A stretch of DNA of 21,187 nt from Streptomyces viridochromogenes (GCF_001270495.1 NZ_LGUR01000008.1:1-21187); one strand, 5' to 3'; numbered from the stretch's first letter, positions 9,249 through 17,528 are shown. The notes: generated by a model not told the origin, from the sequence alone. Made by a program: numbers and translations.

Positions 9249-9300
9249 AAAAAGCGGCTGCCCCCCAGCCGGGGTCTCACCCCGGCCAGAAGCAGCCGCC
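9249..9300 (-). terminator. Rho-independent terminator of mtrAB-lpqB operon
   Basis: Read on the minus strand, an outer stem GCGGCTGC (9292-9299 with 9254-9261) encloses an inner stem CCGGGGT/ACCCCGG (9269-9275 with 9279-9285, 3-base loop), and a run of five T follows at once (AAAAA at 9249-9253 on +). It begins 45 bp after the lpqB stop codon. The T-run is unusually clear for this high-GC sequence. Confidence 0.9.
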
Positions 9301-9344
9301 CACATTCGCCGTTCCGAACCCCACGGCAGGCGAGGACCCAACCC

Positions 9345-11186
9345 TCACCCCGGATAAACCGGCGCCGTCCCGTCCGTCACCACTTTCTGCCACTGTGCCC
9401 CGGAGGGCAGCCGCACGATCCCGTCCTCCGAGTAGCCGACGAGCGGCAACCGCGCGTCCTCCGACGCGGTGATCTCCTTCACGCCGCTGAGAGCCGCGGG
9501 CGCCGGCCCTTCCGGCGTGGAGCCGTCGACCTGCACGTACCGCATCGTCTGCACGCCGCCCTGCTCACGCCCGACCACGACGAGCCGGCTGTCACCGGCC
9601 CACGACATGGCCGCGACCTCCTCCAACTCGGGCGTGGCGGACCGCAGTTCGTGCACCGAGACGGCCGAGCGTTCCGCCTCCTTACCGTCCTCGCTGCGTT
9701 CGATCCGCCCGATGAGCAGCGACGACTTGTCGCCCTGCTTCACCACGAGCGCGATCCGCACACCGTCGGCAGCCACCCGCACGGACTCGATGCGCCCCTC
9801 CAGCCCCGGCGGCGTCTTCACCACCAGCGGATCGCCCACGCCCTCCTTCAGCAGGAGCAGCCGGGGGTTGTCGGGATCGCGGTCGGCCACCCACAGGTCG
9901 CCCTGGGCGTCCCAGCTGGGCGCCGTCAGACGCTCCTCCGGGGTCGGGCCCTTGCTGGTCAGCTCCGGATCGCCGAGCGGACCATCCGACACCAGCGCCC
10001 CGACGTACAGGTTCTTCCCGTCCAGGCCGACCCCGGCAGCCATGTCCTCGTCACGCGACACCGCCACCGACTTCAGCTGCGTCCCGCCCTCGCCCAGGGC
10101 TCCCGGCACGGGAACGGGATTCGTGTCGTTGGTGGCGGCGGCCAGCCGTACGAGCCGGTGCTCGTCATCGAGGAAGTACAGGTATTCGGCGTGCTCCACC
10201 GACCCGCGCGTGGCGACCGCCTCCGCCTGGTCCTCCCTGAGCATGCACAGCTGCCTGTCCCCCGCCTCCAGCTGGACCTTGTCCACCGTGGGGGTCAGGT
10301 TCTGCAGCGTGAACAGGAGCTGGGCCGCCATCTCGTTGCACTGGGTCAGTCCGACCCGAGCCGCCTTGTCGTTCAGCGGCACGGTCAGCCGGTTCTGGTC
10401 GTCGGGCGTCAGCGTGGTGTCGTCGTTCTTCAGCGCCGTACCGGTCGGGAAGCTCGACCTGGCCACCGGGTCGAGCCAGCTGGTGGGCCCCGTGAGCAGG
10501 GAGCGCACCATCTGCGTCATGGGGTCGACGTTCCTGCGCACATACACGGGATCGGCGACGGCCGCCGTGTGCGGGGACGTCCCGAGCGTGGTGTTCGTGG
10601 CGAAGTAGTACTTGTCGACGGACATGTAGTTGCGCTGGAAGTCCGACTTGCCCATCACGACGCCGCGCGGCGGCACGTCGATGCGCCACTGCTTCGTCTT
10701 CCTGTCCCGGGTGAGGTGCATCGGCTCGCTGTAGTCCCCGCTCGCGGGCGCGTACGACTGCTGCGCGTCGACCGTGGCGACCCGGGTGCCGGTCAGCGTG
10801 TACGAGAGGCTGTCGGTCTCCTCCCGGCCTCCCACGCGCTCGACGTCCGTGCCCGGTCCGTCGGCGAGCACCGTCGTGGACAGCCGGGGCAGCCACTTGC
10901 GCGCGGCCTCGTCGGTCAGATACTTGCGCGCCGTCTCATAGTCCGGATCGTCGCTGGTCAGTGCCTCCAGAAACCCGGACACGATCTCCGACGACGAGGC
11001 GTCCTCGCGGGGCGGCATGGCGAACACACGCACCTGCGTGTCCTGGCGCGGCGTGGACTCGACGCCACGCAGATCGCCGCTGTCGGGCATCGAGGCACAC
11101 CCCGCCAGCAGTACGGCGCCACAGGCGGCGTACGCCACCGTGCGCCCCGGCGTGCGCCGCGCGCGCCCCTCGCGGTCAGCGCCCAT
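9345..11186 (-). CDS. lpqB: Lipoprotein LpqB, MtrAB accessory
   Basis: LpqB is a membrane-anchored lipoprotein that works with the MtrB sensor kinase; in mycobacteria it binds the MtrB sensor region and affects MtrA output. The 613-residue protein has a lipoprotein signal peptide (twin-Arg-rich n-region, hydrophobic AYAACGAVLLAGC, lipobox LLAGC with acceptor C30). A GerMN-type domain follows (about 200-330, including VDPMTQMVRSLLTGPTSWL and FPTGTALKNDD), then a C-terminal beta-propeller-like region (about 330-600, with LTAPSWDAQGDLWVADRDPD and AAMSWAGDSRLVVV). The ATG at 11186 has TGGGGAGG six bases upstream and overlaps the end of mtrB by 11 bp, so it is translationally coupled. It is the last gene of the operon and is followed by a strong terminator. 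Length is normal for the family. Confidence 0.96.
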   Translation of the reverse strand: MGADREGRARRTPGRTVAYAACGAVLLAGCASMPDSGDLRGVESTPRQDTQVRVFAMPPREDASSSEIVSGFLEALTSDDPDYETARKYLTDEAARKWLPRLSTTVLADGPGTDVERVGGREETDSLSYTLTGTRVATVDAQQSYAPASGDYSEPMHLTRDRKTKQWRIDVPPRGVVMGKSDFQRNYMSVDKYYFATNTTLGTSPHTAAVADPVYVRRNVDPMTQMVRSLLTGPTSWLDPVARSSFPTGTALKNDDTTLTPDDQNRLTVPLNDKAARVGLTQCNEMAAQLLFTLQNLTPTVDKVQLEAGDRQLCMLREDQAEAVATRGSVEHAEYLYFLDDEHRLVRLAAATNDTNPVPVPGALGEGGTQLKSVAVSRDEDMAAGVGLDGKNLYVGALVSDGPLGDPELTSKGPTPEERLTAPSWDAQGDLWVADRDPDNPRLLLLKEGVGDPLVVKTPPGLEGRIESVRVAADGVRIALVVKQGDKSSLLIGRIERSEDGKEAERSAVSVHELRSATPELEEVAAMSWAGDSRLVVVGREQGGVQTMRYVQVDGSTPEGPAPAALSGVKEITASEDARLPLVGYSEDGIVRLPSGAQWQKVVTDGTAPVYPG

Positions 11187-13266
11187 GCGATGCCTCCCCA
11201 TGCTTGCTCGACTCCCCGTCCTGCCCGGTTTCCCCGCTCGGCGGCTCGTCCGCACCGGGCCGGCCGGGTATGTCCTCCTGTCGCAGCGCACCCGATGCGG
11301 GCCGGGGAACCACACGCGCGCCGTTGCCGGGCAGCGCCGTCGGATCGGCCTTGGGCACCGCGGTACCCAACCGCGAAATGATCGGATCCCTCGTCGGCAT
11401 CGGAGCCGCCTGGTCACCGGTGGGCTGCGCCGGTACAGTCGCCGCCTTCTCACCGCCCCCGCACGGCAGACCGGCGTCATCAAGTCCACGATTGCGGCGC
11501 GAGTCCTTGGGCTCCAGGGGTATCGGCGAGCCCCGCAGCGGCTCGTCCACGGTCCGCGGCAGCGTCAACCTGAACTGCGAACCGCCGCCCGGCTCGCCCC
11601 ACGCCTGGAGCCAGCCACCGTGCAGCCGCGCGTCCTCCAGCGCGATGGAGAGCCCCAGCCCCGTACCGCCCGTGGTACGCGCGCGTGCCGGGTCGGCCCG
11701 CCAGAAGCGGCTGAAGACACGGGTCGCCTCACCGGGCTTGAGCCCGACGCCGTAGTCGCGCACCGCGACCGCGACCGCCCCGCCCGCCGAGGCGAGCTTG
11801 ACGACGACATCCCTGCCCTCACCGTGCTCGACGGCGTTGACGACGAGGTTGCGCAGCACACGCTCGACGCGGCGGGCGTCGGCCTCGGCGACGACGGGCT
11901 GCTGGTCGCCGACGATGCGTATGTGGCTGCCCTTGCGCTCGGCGAGCGGCTCGGCCCCGCTGACGACACGTCGCACGACCTCCCTGAGGTCGATCGGCTC
12001 GGCCTCCAGCGCCGCCGCGCCCGCGTCGAAACGGCTGATCTCCAGCAGGTCGGCGAGCAGCGACTCGAACCGGTCCAGCTGGTCGGCCAGCAGCTCCGCC
12101 GACCGCGCGGTCACCGGGTCGAAGTCCTCACGCGCCTCATGGATGACATCAGCGGCCATCCGTACGGTCGTCAGCGGCGTCCGCAGCTCGTGCGACACGT
12201 CGGACACGAACCGCCGCTGCATCCGCGACAGGTCCTCCAACTGCTGGATCTTCAGCTGAAGGTTCTGCGCCATCTTGTTGAAGGCCTCGCCGAGCCGGGC
12301 GATGTCGTCCTCGCCGGTGACCTTCATCCGTTCCTGCAACCGCCCGGCCGACAGCCGCTCGGCGATCCCGGCCGCCATCCGCACGGGCGTGACGACCTGG
12401 CGCACCACGAGCCAGGCAATGGCCCCGAGCAGTACGACGACGAAGAGCCCGGCCGTCGCGAGCGTTCCCTTGACCAGGCTCAGCGACTTCTCCTCCTGGG
12501 TGAGCGGGAAGAGGTAGTAGAGCTGGAACGGGTTGTTGTTGGGGTCGTTGACCTGCTTGCCGATGACCAGGGCCGGCTGGGACTCCTTGTGCGCGGTCGA
12601 GTGGTAGACGATGCGGGTGTAGCTCTGGAACGCCCCGGTGTTGCTGTCGATCCGATCGCGCAGGTCCTCGGGCACGCTGTCCGTCGGGTTCACGCGACCG
12701 GAGGCACGTGGGCCACGCCCACCGGTGTCACCTCCCGCGGAGGCCGGGAGCGTCACCACCTCGAAGGCGCCCTGCCCGCCGCTGGAGAGCGAGGTGACGA
12801 GGTCGCTCATCCACTGGATGACGTTCTGCTCGGCACGTTCGTCCCCCGTCGCGCCGTCGTCCGCGGTCCCGGCCGCGGCCGCGGCCTCGTCGGAATTCTG
12901 CTTGGCCGCCGCGAACCCGCCCGTGGCCTGGCTCTGCGAGGCCTTCACCTTGGCGTCCAGCAGGCCGTTACGCACCTGCCCGATGACGACGAAGCCCAGC
13001 AGCAGAACGACGCCGAGCGACATCAGCAGCGTGGTGACGACGACCTTGAGCTGGATGTTGCGTCGCCACAGCCGCATGACGGGCAGCAGCGGCCGGCGCA
13101 CCCAGCGCAACACCAGCCGAAGGACCGGGCTCCCCTGAACGCCTCCCTGCAGCAGCCCGCCCTCAAGGAACCGTCCCCACCGGGAGCCCGCCTTCTTCCG
13201 GCCGACAGGCCGCTCCGGACGGGCCCCGGTCCGACCGGGGGCCGCAGCGGCACTGTCCCCGGACAT
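11176..13266 (-). CDS. mtrB: Two-component sensor histidine kinase MtrB
   Basis: MtrB phosphorylates MtrA. The 696-residue protein has a long basic N-terminal cytoplasmic region, TM1 at about 75-97 (VVVTTLLMSLGVVLLLGFVV) and an extracytoplasmic sensor of about 170 residues. TM2 lies at about 268-288 and a HAMP linker follows (VTPVRMAAGIAERLSAGRLQ). The HisKA H-box FVSDVSHELRTPL has phospho-accepting H359, and the HATPase domain shows NLVVNAVEHGEG, DYGVGL and GGTGLGLSIA. After about residue 600 comes a Pro/Gly/Asp-rich disordered tail common in streptomycete MtrB. The ATG at 13266 lies one base after the mtrA stop (TGA-C-ATG), and the 3' end overlaps lpqB by 11 bp. All kinase motifs are intact. 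The signal is not known; envelope or septal cues are proposed for the family. Confidence 0.97.
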   Translation of the reverse strand: MSGDSAAAAPGRTGARPERPVGRKKAGSRWGRFLEGGLLQGGVQGSPVLRLVLRWVRRPLLPVMRLWRRNIQLKVVVTTLLMSLGVVLLLGFVVIGQVRNGLLDAKVKASQSQATGGFAAAKQNSDEAAAAAGTADDGATGDERAEQNVIQWMSDLVTSLSSGGQGAFEVVTLPASAGGDTGGRGPRASGRVNPTDSVPEDLRDRIDSNTGAFQSYTRIVYHSTAHKESQPALVIGKQVNDPNNNPFQLYYLFPLTQEEKSLSLVKGTLATAGLFVVVLLGAIAWLVVRQVVTPVRMAAGIAERLSAGRLQERMKVTGEDDIARLGEAFNKMAQNLQLKIQQLEDLSRMQRRFVSDVSHELRTPLTTVRMAADVIHEAREDFDPVTARSAELLADQLDRFESLLADLLEISRFDAGAAALEAEPIDLREVVRRVVSGAEPLAERKGSHIRIVGDQQPVVAEADARRVERVLRNLVVNAVEHGEGRDVVVKLASAGGAVAVAVRDYGVGLKPGEATRVFSRFWRADPARARTTGGTGLGLSIALEDARLHGGWLQAWGEPGGGSQFRLTLPRTVDEPLRGSPIPLEPKDSRRNRGLDDAGLPCGGGEKAATVPAQPTGDQAAPMPTRDPIISRLGTAVPKADPTALPGNGARVVPRPASGALRQEDIPGRPGADEPPSGETGQDGESSKHGEASHGR

Positions 13267-13267
13267 G

Positions 13268-13957
13268 TCAGCTCGGCCCTGCCTTGTAACCGACGCCACG
13301 CACGGTCACCACGATCTCCGGCCGCTCAGGGTCCTTCTCGACCTTGGAACGCAGCCGCTGCACATGCACATTGACCAGACGCGTGTCCGCCGCGTGCCGG
13401 TAGCCCCACACCTGCTCGAGGAGCACCTCGCGCGTGAACACCTGCCACGGCTTGCGGGCCAGCGCGACCAGCAGGTCGAACTCCAGCGGCGTCAGCGCGA
13501 TCGACTGCCCGTCCCGCTTCACGGAGTGCCCCGCCACGTCGATGACGAGGTCACCGATGGCGAGTTGCTCCGGCGCCGGCTCCTCCGATCTCCGCAGCCG
13601 CGCCCGGATCCGGGCGACCAGCTCCTTCGGCTTGAACGGCTTCACGATGTAGTCATCAGCGCCCGACTCCAGGCCCACGACGACATCGACGGTGTCGCTC
13701 TTGGCCGTCAGCATCACGATCGGCACGCCGGACTCCGCCCTGATCAGGCGGCACACCTCAATGCCGTCCCGGCCGGGCAGCATCAGGTCGAGCAGCACCA
13801 GATCGGGCTTGCTCTCCCGGAAGGCGGCCAGCGCCTTGTCACCGTCGGCTACGAAAGACGGCTCAAAACCTTCACCACGCAGCACAATGCCGAGCATCTC
13901 GGCCAGTGCGGTGTCGTCGTCGACGACAAGGACTCGTCCCTTCATAAACGACATCAT
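13268..13957 (-). CDS. mtrA: Response regulator MtrA (OmpR family)
   Basis: MtrA is the DNA-binding output of MtrAB-LpqB. In actinobacteria it controls cell-wall, division, replication and, in streptomycetes, developmental and antibiotic genes. The 229-residue protein begins MMSFMKGRVLVVDDDTALAE. The receiver has acidic residues D13-D15, phospho-acceptor D57 (LVLLDLMLPG), switch T84 and K106 (DDYIVKPF). The C-terminal winged helix runs from about 130 to 225 (LTPLEFDLLVALARKPWQVF, then WGYRHAADTRLVNVHVQRLR and VRGVGYKAG). The ATG at 13957 gives the usual family length; in-frame ATGs at 13954 and 13945 are alternatives and GAGAATGGG lies just upstream. It is the first gene of mtrA-mtrB-lpqB. 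Its 160-bp leader holds two inverted repeats (13970-14037, 13987-14002). Confidence 0.97.
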   Translation of the reverse strand: MMSFMKGRVLVVDDDTALAEMLGIVLRGEGFEPSFVADGDKALAAFRESKPDLVLLDLMLPGRDGIEVCRLIRAESGVPIVMLTAKSDTVDVVVGLESGADDYIVKPFKPKELVARIRARLRRSEEPAPEQLAIGDLVIDVAGHSVKRDGQSIALTPLEFDLLVALARKPWQVFTREVLLEQVWGYRHAADTRLVNVHVQRLRSKVEKDPERPEIVVTVRGVGYKAGPS

Positions 13958-13969
13958 CCCATTCTCATA

Positions 13970-14037
13970 ACAGTGGCGAAGGTTGTGGTGAGGTAGCTCA
14001 CCGGCCAGTGACCTTAGTCGTACGCCGTCGCCACTGT
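13970..14037 (-). promoter_or_regulatory. Inverted repeats in mtrA leader/promoter region
   Basis: ACAGTGGCGA (13970-13979) and TCGCCACTGT (14028-14037) are perfect 10-bp inverted repeats 48 bp apart. Between them lies a second dyad, GGTGAG (13987-13992) / CTCACC (13997-14002), with a 4-base spacer. The block starts 13 bp upstream of the mtrA ATG. It may be the mtrA promoter with paired binding sites, or a long 5' leader hairpin. I could not assign -35/-10 hexamers with confidence. Confidence 0.5.
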
Positions 14038-14045
14038 CTGCCCTC

Positions 14046-14067
14046 GGCCACACCACAGTGTGTGACC
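14046..14067 (-). terminator. Possible weak terminator after mtnA
   Basis: GGCCACAC (14046-14053) pairs with GTGTGACC (14060-14067) over 8 bp with one mismatch and a 6-base loop, about 50 bp past the mtnA stop codon and upstream of the mtrA leader repeats. There is no T-run on the minus strand. It may instead be a protein-binding dyad. Confidence 0.3.
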
Positions 14068-14117
14068 TTTGGGATGGTTCACCCCACTCTGCCTGCTCTA
14101 CTGATCCGGCGTTTACC

Positions 14118-15269
14118 TCACAACGTCTCCGTGACCCGCGGCGACCTGGCACACAGCTCGGCCAACGCCTCCGCCGTCACGGGCGCCGCGGCACCCTCCT
14201 CGGTGACGATCGCCGTCACCAGCTCGGGCGGCGTCACATCGAACGCCGGGTTGTACGCCTGCGTCCCCAACGGCGCCACCGGAATCCCGCCCCCCAGCTC
14301 CCCTCCCGCCACCGGCACCTGAGGCGCCGCGATCTCGGTCACCTCGAATCCCGGCCGCTGCTCGACCTCGATGGACGCCCCGTCAGCCGTGTCCAGATCC
14401 ACCGTCGTCAGCGGTGCGACCACGATGAAAGGCACATGGTGGTAGCGCGCGAGCACCGCGAGCGGATAGCTCCCCACCTTGTTCGCCACCGAACCGTCCG
14501 CCGCGATACGGTCCGCTCCGATCAGCACCGCGTCCACCTCACCCGCGGCGAACAAAGAGCCCGCCGCGTTGTCCGTGAGCAAGGTGTACGCCATGCCGTT
14601 GCGCGCCGCCTCGTACGCCGTCAGACGGGCCCCCTGCAGCAATGGCCGCGTCTCGTCCACCCACAGCCGCCTGAGCCGCCCCGCCCGGTGCGCCGCGAGC
14701 GCCACCGCGAACGCCGTGCCCTCGCCGCCCGACACCAGCGCCCCGGTGTTGCAGTGCGTGAGAATGCGGTGCCCACCGCCGGGCAGCAGTTCGTCCAGCA
14801 GCGCCAGCCCTCGCTCGGCCATCCGTGCACTGGCCTCGGCGTCCTCTTTGTGCAGCGCCCGCGCCGCACCCAGCGCCGCAGCGGCCGCCTGCTCCGCGTC
14901 CCCACTCCTGGCGAGCTCGGCCCGGTACGCGGACTGAGCCCTGCGCACGCCGACGGCGAGGTTCACCGCAGTGGGCCGGGCACCCGCCAGCGCTTCCGCG
15001 GCGTCATCCACGTCGAACCCGCGCGCGGCGGCGAGCGCGACGCCGTACGCCCCCGCGATCCCGAGCAACGGCGCCCCGCGGACGGCGAGCGAACCGATCG
15101 CCTCCACCAGCACCGGCGCGTCCGTGCAGACCAGCTCGACCTCCTCGGCCGGCAGTCTCGTCTGATCGAGAAGGACCAGTACGGGACCTTCGGGTGGTTC
15201 CTCCCACCGAATCGCTGGAATCTCCTTGAGCCTGCCGTCCTCGCCGGATTGCGCGTACTGATCAGCCAT
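14118..15269 (-). CDS. mtnA: Methylthioribose-1-phosphate isomerase MtnA
   Basis: MtnA converts 5-methylthioribose-1-phosphate to the ribulose form in the methionine salvage pathway; it is a cytosolic member of the eIF2B-alpha-like isomerase family. The 383-residue protein shows the family blocks in order: LVLLDQTRLP, IGSLAVRGAPLLGIAGAYG (about 58-76) and ILTHCNTGAL with catalytic C173. VDETRPLLQGARLTAYE (204-220) and VLIGADRIAADGSVANKVG with catalytic D253 follow, and EVTEIAAPQVP and YNPAFDVTPPELVTAIVTE lie near the C terminus. The ATG at 15269 begins the family-like N terminus but has no clear ribosome binding site; the frame is open further upstream into the divergent promoter and the next gene's antisense. 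No other methionine salvage gene is in the window. A dyad 17 bp upstream may be an operator. Confidence 0.95.
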   Translation of the reverse strand: MADQYAQSGEDGRLKEIPAIRWEEPPEGPVLVLLDQTRLPAEEVELVCTDAPVLVEAIGSLAVRGAPLLGIAGAYGVALAAARGFDVDDAAEALAGARPTAVNLAVGVRRAQSAYRAELARSGDAEQAAAAALGAARALHKEDAEASARMAERGLALLDELLPGGGHRILTHCNTGALVSGGEGTAFAVALAAHRAGRLRRLWVDETRPLLQGARLTAYEAARNGMAYTLLTDNAAGSLFAAGEVDAVLIGADRIAADGSVANKVGSYPLAVLARYHHVPFIVVAPLTTVDLDTADGASIEVEQRPGFEVTEIAAPQVPVAGGELGGGIPVAPLGTQAYNPAFDVTPPELVTAIVTEEGAAAPVTAEALAELCARSPRVTETL

Positions 15270-15285
15270 ACGGCCAGTCTGCCCC

Positions 15286-15300
15286 TTGTCCGGCGGACAA
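15286..15300. promoter_or_regulatory. Perfect dyad in mtnA / membrane-protein divergent spacer
   Basis: TTGTCC (15286-15291) and GGACAA (15295-15300) are separated by GGC, giving the 15-base dyad TTGTCCGGCGGACAA. It lies 17 bp before the mtnA ATG and about 110 bp before the divergent + strand operon. Position and symmetry fit an operator for a dimeric regulator. No known consensus was recognised. Confidence 0.45.
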
Positions 15301-15397
15301 TTGAAGGTGTGCAGCCCATACCGCGGCCGATACGTCGTGGGCCGCCCCATGGCACGATGGCTGCCAACCTGCCGCCGCGACCGCGGACGGGCACCGT

Positions 15398-15404
15398 GAA
15401 GGAG
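15398..15404 (+). promoter_or_regulatory. Ribosome binding site of first operon gene
   Basis: GAAGGAG lies 5 bases before the ATG at 15410 and is the strongest Shine-Dalgarno sequence in the five-gene operon. It fixes the start of the membrane protein. Confidence 0.75.
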
Positions 15405-15409
15405 CGACG

Positions 15410-16747
15410 ATGAAAGACACTCCGGGCTGGGCCTCGCCCGGATCCGCCCCGTCCGACGGCCAGGAACCCGGCGCGTCCGGCCCTGCCGAGCCCGCAGACC
15501 GTCCCGACCCCGCACAGCAGCCGGAAACGGACCCACAGGACTCCAGCCCGAAGTGGTCCAAGGAGCAGCCGCCCCCCGGCCAGTGGTCCGCCCCGACAGC
15601 GCCCCAGGCGCCCGGCCAGACCCCGCCACCCCCACCGCCGCCCGGTCCGGGCTGGGGCGCTCACCCGCCCGCCGGCCCCGGCGGACACAGCGGATACGGC
15701 GGGGGCCACCCCGGCTACGGCGCCCCGGGCACAGGCCCTTGGGGAAGCGGTTGGGGCGGCCCACCGCCCGCAGCCAAGCCCGGCGTGATCCCGCTGCGCC
15801 CTCTCGGTGTCGGCGAGATCCTGGACGGCGCGGTCTCCACCATGCGCACCTACTGGCGCACGGTCCTGGGCATCTCCCTGACCGTCGCGATCATGACGGA
15901 GATCCTCGTCATTCTGGTCCAGGGCCTCGTCCTGAACGACCGCCTCAACACCGCCGCCCTCGACGACCCGGACGCCACCCTCAGCGAGCTGACCCGCGCC
16001 ACAGGCGACGCCCTGATCAGCTCCAGCGTGATCTTCCTGATCTCGGTGATCGGCGCGATCATCGCGACCGCCCTGCTCACGACGGTCACCAGCCGCGCGG
16101 TACTCGGCAAGTCGGTGACCACCGGCGAGGCCTGGCGCGACGCCCGCCCCCAGGTACTCCAGCTCTTCGGCCTGCTCTTCCTGCTGCTGCTCATGACCTT
16201 CGGCCTGGTGATCGCGGGCGCCTTGCCCGGCATCCTCGTCGCCGCCACGGGCGCCGGTGGACCGGGCGGGGCCCTCACCCTCCTGGGCATCCTCGGCGCC
16301 GGCATCGTCGCGCTGTGGCTGTGGTTCCGCTTCTCCCTCGCCTCGCCCGCGCTGATGCTGGAGAAGCAGGGCATCATGAAGTCCCTGAGCCGCTCCGCGA
16401 AGCTGGTCCGCGGCTCCTGGTGGCGCGTCTTCGGCATCCAGTTGCTCGCCACGATCATCGCGAACGTCGTCGCGGCGATCGTCGTCATCCCCTTCACCTT
16501 CCTCGCCGGAGCCGTCAGCGGCGACGGCGCCACCAGCTTCCTCAACGGCGGCACCGACTTCGGCTGGACGTTCTTGATCATCAGCGGCGTCGGCTCGGTG
16601 ATCGGCTCCATGATCACCTTCCCGATCACCGCCGGCGTCACCGTCCTGCTCTACATCGACCAGCGCATCCGCCGCGAGGCCCTCGACCTCGAACTGGCCC
16701 GAGCAGCCGGCGTCCAGAACCACGGCCCCGGCACCCCGGGGAGCTGA
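15410..16747 (+). CDS. Multi-pass membrane protein, PF10110-like
   Basis: A 445-residue membrane protein with no visible catalytic site. Residues 1-125 are a disordered Pro/Gly/Gln-rich cytoplasmic region with a run of seven prolines at 72-78 and Gly-Tyr units (GGHSGYGGGHPGYGAPG). After a short conserved block (VIPLRPLGVGEILDGAVSTM) come about six hydrophobic segments, near 151-171, 203-225, 250-280, 288-306, 340-366 and 385-415. The segment RFSLASPALMLEKQGIMKSL followed by SRSAKLVRGSWWRVF is typical of the family named after a glycerophosphodiester phosphodiesterase membrane domain (PF10110). The name does not imply that enzyme activity; the phosphodiesterase domain is absent. It is the first gene of a five-gene operon and is followed after 4 bp by the DUF4129 gene, which suggests a role as membrane platform for the downstream MoxR system. 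Confidence 0.85.
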   Translation: MKDTPGWASPGSAPSDGQEPGASGPAEPADRPDPAQQPETDPQDSSPKWSKEQPPPGQWSAPTAPQAPGQTPPPPPPPGPGWGAHPPAGPGGHSGYGGGHPGYGAPGTGPWGSGWGGPPPAAKPGVIPLRPLGVGEILDGAVSTMRTYWRTVLGISLTVAIMTEILVILVQGLVLNDRLNTAALDDPDATLSELTRATGDALISSSVIFLISVIGAIIATALLTTVTSRAVLGKSVTTGEAWRDARPQVLQLFGLLFLLLLMTFGLVIAGALPGILVAATGAGGPGGALTLLGILGAGIVALWLWFRFSLASPALMLEKQGIMKSLSRSAKLVRGSWWRVFGIQLLATIIANVVAAIVVIPFTFLAGAVSGDGATSFLNGGTDFGWTFLIISGVGSVIGSMITFPITAGVTVLLYIDQRIRREALDLELARAAGVQNHGPGTPGS

Positions 16748-16751
16748 ACCG

Positions 16752-17528
16752 GTGAGCTTGGCGGGGGGAGTTCTCATAACGGCGTCGGCGCTACCGGACG
16801 CCGCCGTACGCACATTGCTCGGCGTCGGCGACAGATCCCTACTGTCGCTGCCGGCCCGCTCGGACGACGAGCCGCCGCTGGCGATCCCGCGTGATCCCGC
16901 GCGGGAAGCGGCCCAGCGCGAGCTGTCCAAGGGCATGTACCACGAGAACGACCCGAGCTGGTTCCAGCGCGCCCTGGACGCCTTCTGGAGCTGGGTCGAG
17001 GACCTGTTCAGCAGCGCTTCGACCGTGACGCCCGGAGGACCGCTCGGCCTGGTGGTCGTCATCCTGGTCATCGTCGCGATCCTCGGCGCCCTGTGGTGGC
17101 GCCTGGGCACCCCCCGCCGCCAACCCACCTCCTCCGCCGCCCTGTTCGACGACCGTCCCCGCAGCGCCGCCGAACACCGCGCCGCCGCCGAGGCACACGC
17201 CACCCAGGGCCACTGGAACCAGGCCGTCCAGGAACGCATGCGCGCCATCGTCCGCTCCCTGGAGGAACGCGCACTTCTCGACGTCCGCCCCGGCCGCACC
17301 GCGGACGAAGCCGCCGCCGAAGCAGGCCGCTCACTGCCCGCCCAAACGGACCGGCTGCGCGCCGCGGCCCGGGACTTCGACGACGTGACATACGGCGGCA
17401 GGACCGCGACCCAGCAGGCGTACCAGCGCATCGCGGAACTCGACCGCGACCTGGAGAGCACCAAGCCCCAACTCGCGAGCAGCGCCCTCAGCACGGCCCC
17501 CAACGCCCGCCAGGGAGCCGCCGAATGA
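16752..17528 (+). CDS. DUF4129 membrane protein
   Basis: A 258-residue protein with a possible N-terminal hydrophobic segment (LAGGVLITASALPDAAV), an extracytoplasmic-looking region with KGMYHENDPSWFQRALDAFW (60-79), one clear membrane span (GPLGLVVVILVIVAILGALW, about 96-115) and a cytoplasmic DUF4129 domain. The domain shows HRAAAEAHATQGHWNQAVQE, a pattern including RTADEAAAEAG and the motif FDDVTYGGRTATQQAYQRI. DUF4129 is usually the C-terminal piece of TgpA-like transglutaminase proteins linked to MoxR/DUF58; here it stands alone without the transglutaminase part. The GTG at 16752 is chosen: GGGGAG lies 8 bases upstream and it starts 4 bp after the preceding stop. Its end overlaps the next gene by 4 bp (ATGA). 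Molecular function unknown. Confidence 0.85.
   Translation: MSLAGGVLITASALPDAAVRTLLGVGDRSLLSLPARSDDEPPLAIPRDPAREAAQRELSKGMYHENDPSWFQRALDAFWSWVEDLFSSASTVTPGGPLGLVVVILVIVAILGALWWRLGTPRRQPTSSAALFDDRPRSAAEHRAAAEAHATQGHWNQAVQERMRAIVRSLEERALLDVRPGRTADEAAAEAGRSLPAQTDRLRAAARDFDDVTYGGRTATQQAYQRIAELDRDLESTKPQLASSALSTAPNARQGAAE

Noticed and set aside
14105..14114. TCCGGCGTTT near the mtnA end, resembling the core of the Streptomyces repeat
   Set aside because: Only 10 bases match and the rest of the unit (GAGGACGAG) is absent; likely chance.
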